A stretch of 64,000 bases of DNA from Bacteroidales bacterium (GTDB taxonomy: Bacteria > Bacteroidota > Bacteroidia > Bacteroidales > GCA-2748055), in assembly GCA_020636775.1 (NCBI GenBank), contig JACJXF010000001.1:124001-188000 (forward strand), in the 5' to 3' direction. A program made the position numbers and the translations under genes. Below, piece after piece: positions 7,517 to 16,802 of the stretch. Each line of letters starts with the position of its first letter. The first letter of the stretch is position 1. A model generated the notes under the pieces. It was not told where the DNA came from. It ran no database searches and saw nothing but the letters and a program-made list of their open reading frames with translations.

Positions 7517-7590
7517 ATTAATTTATTTTCTTTCGGTTTACAATGATCTGCATCCGTCACTATTATCGCCGTAAATTCGCTCGTGGATTT

Positions 7591-8535
7591 CTAACTTTCT
7601 CCTCCCAGGATCCTCTTTGATATCTCCCTGTCTATAACCAATTGTTCTCTTAACTGTTCAATTCCTTCGAATTTTTTTTCATCCCTTATCCTGCTTCTGA
7701 AATACAGGTGTACCTGTTTGTTATAAATGTCTTCCTTAAAATCGAAAAGATTAACCTCAAGGGTTTTTATTGACATTCCGCTTTCTATGGTGGGTCTGAA
7801 TCCTACGTTCAGCATTCCCGGATAAAGTCTGCCATTTAATTCAAGGTGAACCGCATAGACTCCATCCCGGGGAATCAGTTTATGCGGGTCATCAGGCATT
7901 ATGTTGGCAGTAGGAAATCCGATTTTACGTCCGATGCGGTTACCCCCTACAATACTGCCATGCAAAAAGTAATCGTATCCCAGGTATTCATTCGCAAGAC
8001 TGAGATTTCCTGAGTTAAGAAGTTCACGGATTAATGAAGAGCTTATTTTCACATCATTTATGCTCTTTGAGGGCATTCTCTCAATCTGGAAATTGTATTG
8101 CGAAGCACATTCCTTAAGATTTTCGAAATCCCCCTCTCTGTTATTCCCAAATTTATGGTTAAAACCAATGATCAATTTTTTAACTCCTATGAGATCAATA
8201 AGATATTTCTTTATAAAATCGCAGGAATCCAATTTTGAAAACTCAATTGTGAAAGGGACTACCACAAGGTGATCAATGCCTGCCTTTTCAATCAGATACT
8301 TCTTTTCCTCCAGACTTGAAAGGTATTTGAGGTTTTCCGGATCTTTATTAAGGACCAGACGGGGATGCGGCCATAAGGTAAATACAAGACTTTCGCCAGA
8401 AATTGATTTGGCCTCTTCCTTCAGTTTCTCAAGTAGAAAGGCATGGCCCTGATGCACTCCATCAAAGATTCCAATGGTTACAACAGGATTTGAAATATCA
8501 ATTTTCTCTTTTCCGGTCCAGGTTCGCACAGCCAA
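7591..8535 (-). CDS. ribF: Bifunctional riboflavin kinase / FAD synthetase
   Basis: RibF phosphorylates riboflavin to FMN and adenylates FMN to FAD. The 314-residue protein has the N-terminal nucleotidyltransferase domain, with GIFDGVHQGHAFLLEKL (a variant of the GxFDGxHxGH motif) and IIGFNHKFGNNREG. The C-terminal flavokinase domain begins near residue 180, with GGNRIGRKIGFPTANI and RDGVYAVHLELNGRLYPGMLNVGFRPT. The usual length is about 310. It lies alone, 95 bases upstream of ahcY on the same strand. Confidence 0.96.
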   Translation of the reverse strand: MAVRTWTGKEKIDISNPVVTIGIFDGVHQGHAFLLEKLKEEAKSISGESLVFTLWPHPRLVLNKDPENLKYLSSLEEKKYLIEKAGIDHLVVVPFTIEFSKLDSCDFIKKYLIDLIGVKKLIIGFNHKFGNNREGDFENLKECASQYNFQIERMPSKSINDVKISSSLIRELLNSGNLSLANEYLGYDYFLHGSIVGGNRIGRKIGFPTANIMPDDPHKLIPRDGVYAVHLELNGRLYPGMLNVGFRPTIESGMSIKTLEVNLFDFKEDIYNKQVHLYFRSRIRDEKKFEGIEQLREQLVIDREISKRILGGES

Positions 8536-8751
8536 TTTTTAAAAAAGCAAAAATAACAAAATAAATGATTCCTTCTTTTGGTGAAGAATTGCAGAATAAA
8601 TGCGCATTGAAAATTATATTGGAAATGCTTAATTATAAGTGAAAAAAAAAGATTAAAAAGTCTGTTTCAATTTTCAATAAACAATATTTTATTCAAAGGG
8701 AAATAATTAGTTTTATGTTGCTTAAGAATTTACTAATTCAATACATTTTTT

Positions 8752-9792
8752 ATGATTTCCCCATTATTCAGCCATCTGCTAATTCCCTTTATTATCGCTA
8801 TGTTTCTGGCTATTACCATGGGTGGTAGCGGAACCGGACCTGCATTTTCAGCAGCCTATGGTGCAAATGTAATCCGGCGGAGTCTGATCCCCGGAATTTT
8901 TGGTATAATGGTATTTATTGGGGCCATTGTAGCCGGAAAGGGAACAGCAAGTACAATTGGGAAAGAATTGCTGGATCCTTCTTTTATGACGCTGCCCATT
9001 GTCTCCATCATCCTTTTTTCAGTGGCGGTGTCATTGTTAATTGCCAACCTGGTAGGTATTCCCCAATCCACAAGCCAGTCAACGGTACTGTCGGTTACCG
9101 CCGTGGCACTTTATTTTCATAATTTAAATACCCATAAGCTCTTGTTTGAAATTATTCCTGCCTGGTTTATTTTGCCGGTTTTTTCATTTTTTATAAGTCT
9201 GTTTATTGGCCGTTATATATACCGCCCAATGAGAAAAAAGGGCATTACCATGCCACGCGCACAAAATGAAAATCTTAAGCCGGTATGGAACGGTCTGCTT
9301 ATATTAATGTCGCTTTATGTTGCTTTTTCAATCGGCTCAAATAATGTTGCGAATGCCTCAGGACCTATCGCTTCCATGACGGCCAATGAGTTAAATATTT
9401 CACTTGATAAGAATTTCATTATTATAATGATCTTGTCTACCTTAATTATTGCACCGAATTTTGGTATCGGCAGCTCAATATTTGGGCATAAAATTCTTCA
9501 GAATACAGGCAAAGAAATAATATTGTTCGGGAAATTTGAGGCTGTGATAATTGCCTTTGTGTCGGCTAGTCTGCTATTATTTGCCTCACTCACAAAAGGA
9601 ATCCCTACATCACTCGTACAACTAAACGTAGGCGCAATATTAGGGATCGGTGTGGCAAAGCTTGGCAGTAAAAATATTTTTAAGAAAACTCAGGTTAAAA
9701 ACTTTTTTATTATGTGGCTTATTGCTCCTCTGGTTTCATTTCTGCTAACGATTTTGCTTATTTATATTGCAGATTCTTCCGGAATACTTTAA
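8752..9792 (+). CDS. Inorganic phosphate transporter, PiT family
   Basis: This 346-residue integral membrane protein has about ten helices. PiT proteins symport phosphate (often as a metal-phosphate complex) with H+ or Na+. The family's duplicated signature is visible: GGSGTGPAFSAAYGANVIRR near residue 24 and SIGSNNVANASGPIASM near residue 194. The first copy is altered from the usual GANDxANA form. A further repeat is seen in GIPQSTSQS and GIPTSLVQ. No phoU-like gene is adjacent. The 216-base region upstream is AT-rich, with no clear promoter match. Confidence 0.9.
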   Translation: MISPLFSHLLIPFIIAMFLAITMGGSGTGPAFSAAYGANVIRRSLIPGIFGIMVFIGAIVAGKGTASTIGKELLDPSFMTLPIVSIILFSVAVSLLIANLVGIPQSTSQSTVLSVTAVALYFHNLNTHKLLFEIIPAWFILPVFSFFISLFIGRYIYRPMRKKGITMPRAQNENLKPVWNGLLILMSLYVAFSIGSNNVANASGPIASMTANELNISLDKNFIIIMILSTLIIAPNFGIGSSIFGHKILQNTGKEIILFGKFEAVIIAFVSASLLLFASLTKGIPTSLVQLNVGAILGIGVAKLGSKNIFKKTQVKNFFIMWLIAPLVSFLLTILLIYIADSSGIL

Positions 9793-10026
9793 CTGCTTAT
9801 CCATTTCAGGTTTCAGATTTTTTTAATGGGAAAATGGTATACTTGATTATATTCACTTCCCGGTATTTTATCCTCTTTTACTCTTTTTTTGCATTTATAT
9901 CTGATAATGAGGCCATTTAATCCGGTTGATTTTGAAAATGAATTGGTAAGTCAATAAAGGTTTAGGAGTTTCATCTAGGTAATAGTTTAAAAAATGACTT
10001 ATTTTGATGTTTAATAAAAGGAAGGA

Positions 10027-11805
10027 ATGTTCACCTTTGATCTGATACTGGTTATTATTATAATTCTGTTTATCCTCATTTCGCTGTACTGGGGGATATT
10101 GGGGCCTTCGCTCACATTTGTGATTGCCGCAGCAATACTTGGGTTTTTCGGGATTCTTACACCTCACGAAATTTTAGGCGGATTTGCCAATGAACAGATA
10201 GCCGTTATTATACTCCTTCTGCTGATAGGTGATATAATACGACATAAGTCGGTTATTGAAAATTTATTCGACCGCATATTATCCGGGGCAAAAACGCATA
10301 AGGGCTTTCTGAGCAGAATGATAATATTTGCCAGCGCTCTCTCTTCGGTATTAAATAATACTCCGCTGGTAGCAGTTATGATGCCTTATATCAACACCTG
10401 GTGTAAGCGTAATAAGGTCTCCCCTTCCAAATTTCTTATGACACTCTCCTATGCAACCATCCTTGGTGGTTGTGCAACCCTGATAGGAACCTCCACCAAC
10501 CTGATTGTAAACGGGATGCTGGTGGATCAGATAATTTTCCCTAATCTTAAAACTTTGGGGTTTTTCGATTTCACTCCGGTAGGACTGGCCATGATGATTA
10601 TCGGTTTCTTTTACCTTCGTTTTATCGGGGATAAAATTATGCCGGACAGAGATAAGCCGGAAAAGGAACAAGGCGCTCTGCTCAGGGAATTTGTGGTTGA
10701 GTCGAAAGTTATTGCCGATTCCCATCTGGTTGGTTTAAGTCTTAAGGAAGCCGGATTCCTTGGTGAGAAATCCTATATCCTGGTGGAAATCATCCGCGAC
10801 AAAATACCCATCATGAATTTTACGCCCGATTTTAAACTGGAAGCTAATGATATTCTTATGTTTACCGGGAATACAGAAACAATTGCGGAAATGATTTCAG
10901 GTAAAACCGGACTGCAGCTTCCTGAGGTGGGGATGATGAGCAGGAGGAGAAAAACAGAAGTGGTGGAAATTGTAGTGAGCCAAAACTCCAGTCTAATCGG
11001 AAAAACAGTTGAAACTGTCAACTTCAGAAGCAAATATGATGCGGCGGTAATTGCAATTCACAGAAACGGGGTAGTTTTAAAAGAAAAACTCAGGAGAAAT
11101 TCCTTACGTGCAGGTGACGTCCTTCTGCTTTTTACCGGTGAAAATTTTCTTGAAAGGACCGACAATACTCTCGATTTCTATTTTATAAGTAAGGTCAGGG
11201 GATTTGTAAAACTGGAATGGTATAAAACACTTATTTTATTGGGAGGACTAGGACTAACCATACTCTTGTCGGCTCTTGGAATTCTAAAACTTTTTCTGGG
11301 ACTGATCGCTCTGATTATTGTATTGCTTGCCATGAAAATAACCAACCCCAAGGAGCTTACCAAAAGTATTGATTATAATCTCGCAATAATAATTGTACTT
11401 TCACTGGCACTGGGAATAGCAATGATTAAGACAGGGGCCGCCTCCCTCTTTGCAAATTCAATTGTGCACCTTTTTATGCCCCTGGGCGCAATTGGTATCC
11501 TGTCGGGTATTTACCTTATCACAACGATCCTGGCCGCTTACATCACCAGCAAAGCAGCTGCCGCTCTTGTATTCCCGATAGCCCTGACTTCGGCTGCCGC
11601 CCTACAGCTTAACCCTGTCCCCTTTGTTTTGGTGGTAGCATTTGCCTCAGCAGCTAACTTTATGACTCCCATTGGCTTTCAGACCAACCTGATGGTCTAT
11701 GGACCGGGGAAATATAATTTTACGGATTTCATGAAGGTGGGTGCGCCTTTAACTTTAATTTACGGAATAGTAACTATCATTATACTGAAATTCACTTATT
11801 TTTAG
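10027..11805 (+). CDS. SLC13/DASS-type permease with two TrkA-C domains
   Basis: This 592-residue inner-membrane transporter has hydrophobic halves at about 1-210 and 395-592 around a soluble middle. The middle (about 220-385) holds two TrkA-C/RCK-C-like regulatory domains, seen as ADSHLVGLSLKEAGFL...ILVEIIRD and SSLIGKTVETVNFRSKY...VIAIHRNG. SNNTPL- and GTSTNLIV-type segments (VLNNTPLVAVMMPY, ATLIGTSTNLIVNG, PIGFQTNLMVYGPG) are the paired substrate/Na+ motifs of the DASS/ArsB group. Family substrates include dicarboxylates, sulfate and arsenite, but the choice cannot be made here. An AAGGAAGGA stretch precedes the ATG. Confidence 0.9.
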   Translation: MFTFDLILVIIIILFILISLYWGILGPSLTFVIAAAILGFFGILTPHEILGGFANEQIAVIILLLLIGDIIRHKSVIENLFDRILSGAKTHKGFLSRMIIFASALSSVLNNTPLVAVMMPYINTWCKRNKVSPSKFLMTLSYATILGGCATLIGTSTNLIVNGMLVDQIIFPNLKTLGFFDFTPVGLAMMIIGFFYLRFIGDKIMPDRDKPEKEQGALLREFVVESKVIADSHLVGLSLKEAGFLGEKSYILVEIIRDKIPIMNFTPDFKLEANDILMFTGNTETIAEMISGKTGLQLPEVGMMSRRRKTEVVEIVVSQNSSLIGKTVETVNFRSKYDAAVIAIHRNGVVLKEKLRRNSLRAGDVLLLFTGENFLERTDNTLDFYFISKVRGFVKLEWYKTLILLGGLGLTILLSALGILKLFLGLIALIIVLLAMKITNPKELTKSIDYNLAIIIVLSLALGIAMIKTGAASLFANSIVHLFMPLGAIGILSGIYLITTILAAYITSKAAAALVFPIALTSAAALQLNPVPFVLVVAFASAANFMTPIGFQTNLMVYGPGKYNFTDFMKVGAPLTLIYGIVTIIILKFTYF

Positions 11806-11861
11806 TTTATTCATTAGCGGCATATTAATTTTTAAGCTCATAAAATTATTTACTTTTATTA

Positions 11862-13139
11862 ATGAACACTCAAAGCAACAGTACCGGATTTATTAAAACC
11901 CTCCATTTTTACTATCAAAAACACAAGAGAAAGTTCACCCTGATAATAACTGTCTTAGCTCTTATTTTTATCGGTTATCCGGCGTTCTATTCCTACCGGC
12001 ATTTTATCCCAAAGCACATTACCCCCGGGGAGTTTATTTTAGGTAAAGCAGATGTGGGACCTGTCCTTAAAACTATGGAAGGCGAAGGGATTGTGGTCCC
12101 TGAAAATGAGGTTTTTCTGAGAGCTTATTCATCTGGAGTAATCAAGAGAATTATCAACAGCCCGGGAAGTCATATTAAGGCTGGTGAAGTAATTCTCCTT
12201 ATGGATACCGAGCAGATTGAGAAGGAAATTGAAAACGCAAACGACCAGCTGGCTGTTATGAAGAATAACCTTTGGAAAAACCGTTTAAATGATAAAAGTA
12301 CGAGGGTGGATCTTGATTACAATACAGAAATGAAAAAGCTCCGGATAGCATCCATTAAATCCGATCTCGCCGATCAGGAACAATTACTGGATGTTGGAGG
12401 TATATCTCCGGCTAAAATTGAAAAAACAAAACAGGAGCTCGTTATTGCTGAAAAAGATCTGGAGACAACCCAGCAAAAGAATAGCATACGACTTAAACAG
12501 CTTGATGCCGAAGAAGAAGGACTGCTTTTGCAGATCAGCATGAAAGAAAAGGAAATTGAAGAGAAGAACGAGACCTTCAGAAAAATGACTGTACGGGCAA
12601 CCTCGGCGGGAATTGTACTGAATATTTATGGAAAAGAAGGTGAGAAGATTAATGGTGGTGATTTGCTTGTACAGATCTCTAACATGACATCTTTCAAGAT
12701 TAATGCCTCTGTTAATGAGGATTTTGCAGATATTATTAAAACCGGAGGAGAAGTTCTGGCCGATTTGAATGATGAATATCTCACGGGTCTCATTGGCAGA
12801 GTCCAGCCTGTGATCGCCAACAATAAAATTAATTTCGAAGTCTTTCTGAAGGAAAACAGCCATCCCGATCTCATCCCGAATATGAAAGTAAAGCTGCAAA
12901 TTGTTAAAGCCAGAAGAGATAGCGTTATAAGGGTTCCTATCGGTCAGGCATTTAACGAATCAGGCAAACAATATGCCTTTATTCTTGAAAATGACAAAGC
13001 CGTAAGAAGAGAAATTGTAACGGGATTAAGAGGAAATGAATTTTTGGAAATTATTTCAGGAATAAATATTAACGACAGCTTAATCTTATCCGATATCTCT
13101 TCTTATCGTCATATGAAAGAAGTTAATATTGAAAATTAA
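11862..13139 (+). CDS. Efflux periplasmic adaptor subunit (HlyD/membrane fusion protein)
   Basis: This 425-residue protein has one N-terminal membrane helix (about 24-46), then a barrel-sandwich/lipoyl half (GVIKRIINSPGSHIKAGEVILLMD) and a long alpha-helical hairpin (about 120-235, rich in Lys/Glu). The second lipoyl half follows (MTVRATSAGIVLNIYGKEGEKINGGDLLVQIS), and then beta-barrel domains. Such adaptors link an inner-membrane pump to a TolC channel. The TolC-like gene follows directly, but no ABC or RND pump is present here, so the energising partner must be elsewhere. Confidence 0.92.
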   Translation: MNTQSNSTGFIKTLHFYYQKHKRKFTLIITVLALIFIGYPAFYSYRHFIPKHITPGEFILGKADVGPVLKTMEGEGIVVPENEVFLRAYSSGVIKRIINSPGSHIKAGEVILLMDTEQIEKEIENANDQLAVMKNNLWKNRLNDKSTRVDLDYNTEMKKLRIASIKSDLADQEQLLDVGGISPAKIEKTKQELVIAEKDLETTQQKNSIRLKQLDAEEEGLLLQISMKEKEIEEKNETFRKMTVRATSAGIVLNIYGKEGEKINGGDLLVQISNMTSFKINASVNEDFADIIKTGGEVLADLNDEYLTGLIGRVQPVIANNKINFEVFLKENSHPDLIPNMKVKLQIVKARRDSVIRVPIGQAFNESGKQYAFILENDKAVRREIVTGLRGNEFLEIISGININDSLILSDISSYRHMKEVNIEN

Positions 13140-13152
13140 AAAAGATTCTAAA

Positions 13153-14643
13153 ATGAAAAGTTGGTTACTGACCACCATCCTGCTCCTGTCAATAATTTTC
13201 TCAGATCCAATTTCAGCAATTAGTCCGGAAGATACTATTACTCTGAGCCTTCAGAATGCCGTTGACCTGGCTGTAATGCAATCTTCATCGGTCAGGAATA
13301 CACAGAACAGGAACGTAAATTACTACTGGAGATATAAGAATTTTCAGTCGCGCTCAAGACCCCAACTTGTTCTTAGCGGAAATCTGCCCAATTATGCACA
13401 GACTACCTCTCCTATCACTCAGCCTGACGGGAGTGTGGAATTTAAGCAGGTTGCCAATGCCCAGACTTCCGCCAACCTGTCCCTGAATCAGTCTATTCCT
13501 TTCCTTGGTACCCAGGTATATGCATCTTCCTCTGTTTACCGTATTCGTGATTTTAACAATTCGGCCACCGAATTTTCAGGAACTCCCTTTTCAATTGGTT
13601 TCGTCCAACCACTGTTTGCATACAACTGGATGAAATGGAGCAATATTACCGAACCCCTGCTTTATGAAGAGGCTAATAAAGATTTTGTAGAATCCATTGA
13701 AGAAATTTCACTTGAGACTACCCAGAGATTTTTTCGTTATCTGAAAGTTCAGACTAATTTTAACCTTTCCACTTCAAACCTGAAGAACAGTAAGGATAAC
13801 CTTAAAATTGCAGAAGCCAAGCGCCAGCTGGGTCAGATTTCAGAAAACGATTTTTCAAGGATACAGTTATCGGTTTTTAATGCACAGAAGGCTCTCAATA
13901 AATCGCAAATGGATTTGAAAAACGCCGACTTTGAGCTGAAGTCTTACATTGGGTTAGACCAGGATATTTCCATTATTTTGAAAGTCCCTTTAAATATAAT
14001 ATTTTTTGATATCGACCCGGAAAAAGCACTTAATGAGGCCCTTTCAAACAGAAAGGAAACTCCCAGATTTAAGCGGCGACTGGCCGAGGCCGACAGGCAG
14101 CTTGATGAAGCAAAGAAGAACTCAGGAATAAATGCCACTCTCAGGGGAAGTTATGGGGTAACCAACAGTGCCGAATTCTTTCCTGAGATATACCAGAATC
14201 CTGAAAAAGAACAGATTATCAGGCTGACTCTCAGCGTACCCATACTCGACTGGGGGAGAACCGCTTCAACAATAAAGCTGGCGGAATCACAAAAAGATCT
14301 GGTTGTTTATGATGTGGAAAAGGATAAGATGGATTTTGAGCGTGAGATAAGTGTACAGGTTGAACAGTTCGGCCTTTTAAAAGATCAGCTTAAAACGGCT
14401 ACGGAAGCGGATAAGGTCGCTGAGAACGGCTACCTGATTGCTCTTCGGAAATTTCAGAATGGAGAAATAAGTATTACCGATCTCAATATCTCCCTGCAGG
14501 AAAGAGAATCCGCAAAGCGCGATTATATCGATTCAATCAAGGATTACTGGGAAGCCTATTATAATCTCAGAATCCTTACCCTTTATGATTTTGAACTCAA
14601 CCAGAAAATAAGCTACCTCAACCCTCAGATAACTCAAAATTAA
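13153..14643 (+). CDS. TolC-family outer-membrane efflux protein
   Basis: From the ATG at 13153 the protein is 496 residues and opens with a clean signal peptide (MKSWLLTTILLLSIIFSDPISA). An upstream TTG at 13129, which overlaps the adaptor gene, is less likely because it would precede the signal peptide with a charged stretch. The body has the repeated long-helix pattern of outer-membrane efflux proteins, including LSLQNAVDLAVMQSSSVR near the start and ALRKFQNGEISITDLNISLQ in the second repeat. It forms a trimeric channel for export with the preceding adaptor. Confidence 0.93.
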   Translation: MKSWLLTTILLLSIIFSDPISAISPEDTITLSLQNAVDLAVMQSSSVRNTQNRNVNYYWRYKNFQSRSRPQLVLSGNLPNYAQTTSPITQPDGSVEFKQVANAQTSANLSLNQSIPFLGTQVYASSSVYRIRDFNNSATEFSGTPFSIGFVQPLFAYNWMKWSNITEPLLYEEANKDFVESIEEISLETTQRFFRYLKVQTNFNLSTSNLKNSKDNLKIAEAKRQLGQISENDFSRIQLSVFNAQKALNKSQMDLKNADFELKSYIGLDQDISIILKVPLNIIFFDIDPEKALNEALSNRKETPRFKRRLAEADRQLDEAKKNSGINATLRGSYGVTNSAEFFPEIYQNPEKEQIIRLTLSVPILDWGRTASTIKLAESQKDLVVYDVEKDKMDFEREISVQVEQFGLLKDQLKTATEADKVAENGYLIALRKFQNGEISITDLNISLQERESAKRDYIDSIKDYWEAYYNLRILTLYDFELNQKISYLNPQITQN

Positions 14644-14755
14644 ACCTCTGAGGATATAATAAAGTTAGTGAATGGAATGCAAGCGATAATCCTGACGCTT
14701 CTTCCATGCCCCTACCAAAAAATTCATTACCTTTCATTCCTGTAATCCTACTCAA

Positions 14756-16771
14756 ATGAAAATACCTGGTATAGTTAAACTTGACTCCTGGCTGGCACCT
14801 TATACTACTACCATTCAGGAGAGGATGCAAAAGCTAAACCATAAAATGGAAGAGCTTGGCAAGGGAGGTAAATTATCTTCGTTTGCAAACGGTCATCTGT
14901 TTTTTGGGCTTCACCGCGACTCAGGTAACTGGATATTCAGGGAATGGGCGCCTAATGCTACGGATATATATCTGGTTGGAAGTTTCAATAACTGGAAGGA
15001 ATCTCCTGAGTATAAATTTTCAGCACTTAAAAACGGGAGTTGGGAGCTGATTCTGGAAAAAGACAAGATCAGACATAAGGATCTCTATAAATTATCCATG
15101 CACTGGAAAGGTGGACATGGGGAGCGCATTCCGGCATATGCCACCCGTACGGTTCAGGATGACGAAACCAAGGTATTTTCCGCCCAGGTCTGGGCACCCG
15201 AACAGGAATATCAATGGAAGAATTCATCGCCGGAAAACCATCAGGCCCCGCTGGTTTATGAAGCTCATGTCGGTATGGCCACAGAAGATTTTAGAGTTGG
15301 ACAGTTTAAAGAATTCCGGGAAAAAGTCTTACCCCGGATAATAAAAGCCGGTTACAATACCATTCAGCTCATGGCGATACAGGAGCACCCGTATTATGGC
15401 TCTTTCGGATACCATGTTTCAAGTCTTTTCGCCCCTTCCTCCCGTTTTGGCGAACCTGAAGAATTAAAGGCACTAATCGATGAGGCACATGGTGCCGGTT
15501 TGAAGGTCATCATGGACCTCGTGCATTCTCATGCAGTGAGGAATGAAAATGAAGGACTTGGCTTATATGATGGCTCCCCGTTTCAGTTTTTCCATACCGG
15601 TGCCAGAAGGGAGCATGTTGCATGGGATTCGCTTTGCTATAACTACAGTAAGAATGAAGTAATTCATTTCCTGCTTTCCAATATTCAGTACTGGCAAAAG
15701 GTATATCAATTCGACGGATTCCGTTTCGATGGCGTTACATCCATGCTGTATTACGATCACGGACTGAACCGGGATTTCACCAATTACAATATGTATTTTG
15801 ATGGCGGACAGGATGAGGATGGCATTTGCTACCTGGGTCTTGCGAATGCCCTCATTCACGAAAACAATCCAAGTGCCCTTTCGGTAGCGGAAGAAATGTC
15901 GGGATATCCGGGTCTTGCTGCAAATCTTTCAGATGGAGGACTGGGATTCGATTATCGCATGGCCATGGGAACTCCTGACTACTGGATCAAGGTAATCAAG
16001 GAAAGAGCCGATGAAGACTGGAATGTCGGGGAAATGTATTACGAGCTTACCAATAAAAGGATTGAAGAAAAAACCATTGGCTATGCTGAGTCGCATGATC
16101 AGGCATTGGTGGGTGATCAGACAATAATTTTCCGGCTTATCGGGAAAGAGATGTACTACAGCATGGACAAGCTGACAGAAAATCTGATCGTTGATCGTGG
16201 GATTGCCCTTCACAAGATGATACGTCTGCTTACTCTCGCGACAGCCGGTAACGGGTATTTGAATTTCATGGGAAACGAATTCGGACATCCTGAATGGATT
16301 GATTTTCCGCGACTGGGCAATGACTGGTCATACCATTATGCCCGTCGTCAATGGAGTCTGGCCGACAATCACCTGTTGCGCTATCACCAGCTTGGTGAAT
16401 TTGATAATGCAATGATTCATCTGGTGAGTGAAAATAAATTCTTCAAGGGAGCATACCCGGGTCTTTTTCATGAAAATACCAGCGGACAGGTCCTGGGATT
16501 TGAAAGAGGTGATTTCTTTTTTGTCTTTAATTTCAATCCCTCGAGTTCCTTTACTGATTATGGTTTAAACGCTCCACCCTCAAAATATTCAGTTGTTCTG
16601 GATACCGATCAGCCTGAATTTGGAGGTCAGGGAAGGATTGACCACAATTTTACCTACAGAACCCTGCCTGTAAAAAACAGCAGCAGTCACTATCTCAAAT
16701 TATATTTGCCTGCACGGACAGGTTTGGTGTTAAAGAAGGAAAAAATAAAGGGAGTGTTCGACACTCCCTGA
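14756..16771 (+). CDS. glgB: 1,4-alpha-glucan branching enzyme (GH13)
   Basis: This enzyme makes the alpha-1,6 branches of glycogen. The 671 residues are close to the eukaryote-like short branching enzymes. The N-terminal CBM48 is visible in FREWAPNATDIYLVGSFNNW (62-81). Catalytic GH13 motifs are region I DLVHSHAVRN (254-263), nucleophile D325 in GFRFDGVTS, general acid E379 in SVAEEMSGYPG, and H447-D448 in YAESHDQA. It converges with the - strand glycogen operon. Its last codons contain a hairpin that terminates that operon. Confidence 0.96.
   Translation: MKIPGIVKLDSWLAPYTTTIQERMQKLNHKMEELGKGGKLSSFANGHLFFGLHRDSGNWIFREWAPNATDIYLVGSFNNWKESPEYKFSALKNGSWELILEKDKIRHKDLYKLSMHWKGGHGERIPAYATRTVQDDETKVFSAQVWAPEQEYQWKNSSPENHQAPLVYEAHVGMATEDFRVGQFKEFREKVLPRIIKAGYNTIQLMAIQEHPYYGSFGYHVSSLFAPSSRFGEPEELKALIDEAHGAGLKVIMDLVHSHAVRNENEGLGLYDGSPFQFFHTGARREHVAWDSLCYNYSKNEVIHFLLSNIQYWQKVYQFDGFRFDGVTSMLYYDHGLNRDFTNYNMYFDGGQDEDGICYLGLANALIHENNPSALSVAEEMSGYPGLAANLSDGGLGFDYRMAMGTPDYWIKVIKERADEDWNVGEMYYELTNKRIEEKTIGYAESHDQALVGDQTIIFRLIGKEMYYSMDKLTENLIVDRGIALHKMIRLLTLATAGNGYLNFMGNEFGHPEWIDFPRLGNDWSYHYARRQWSLADNHLLRYHQLGEFDNAMIHLVSENKFFKGAYPGLFHENTSGQVLGFERGDFFFVFNFNPSSSFTDYGLNAPPSKYSVVLDTDQPEFGGQGRIDHNFTYRTLPVKNSSSHYLKLYLPARTGLVLKKEKIKGVFDTP
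16750..16768 (-). terminator. Terminator of the glycogen operon, inside the end of glgB
   Basis: GGGAGTGT (16750-16757) and ACACTCCC (16761-16768) form an 8-bp GC-rich stem with a 3-base loop. On the - strand the stem is followed by TTTATTTTTT, so it works as a Rho-independent terminator for the operon ending at 16803. On the + strand there is no T-tract. The same bases encode the last residues of GlgB (GVFDTP) directly before its stop. Confidence 0.8.
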
Positions 16772-16802
16772 ATTCATTAAGGATTTTCTGCAAATATGGA
16801 TT

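Noticed and set aside
7496..7590. SAM/SAH riboswitch before ahcY
   Set aside because: The predicted leader is too short for a riboswitch and I see no such fold, only a -7 element close to the ATG.
12384..12899. 171-residue open frame on the - strand
   Set aside because: It lies inside the HlyD adaptor gene and is an antisense shadow with a composition unlike real proteins of this genome.
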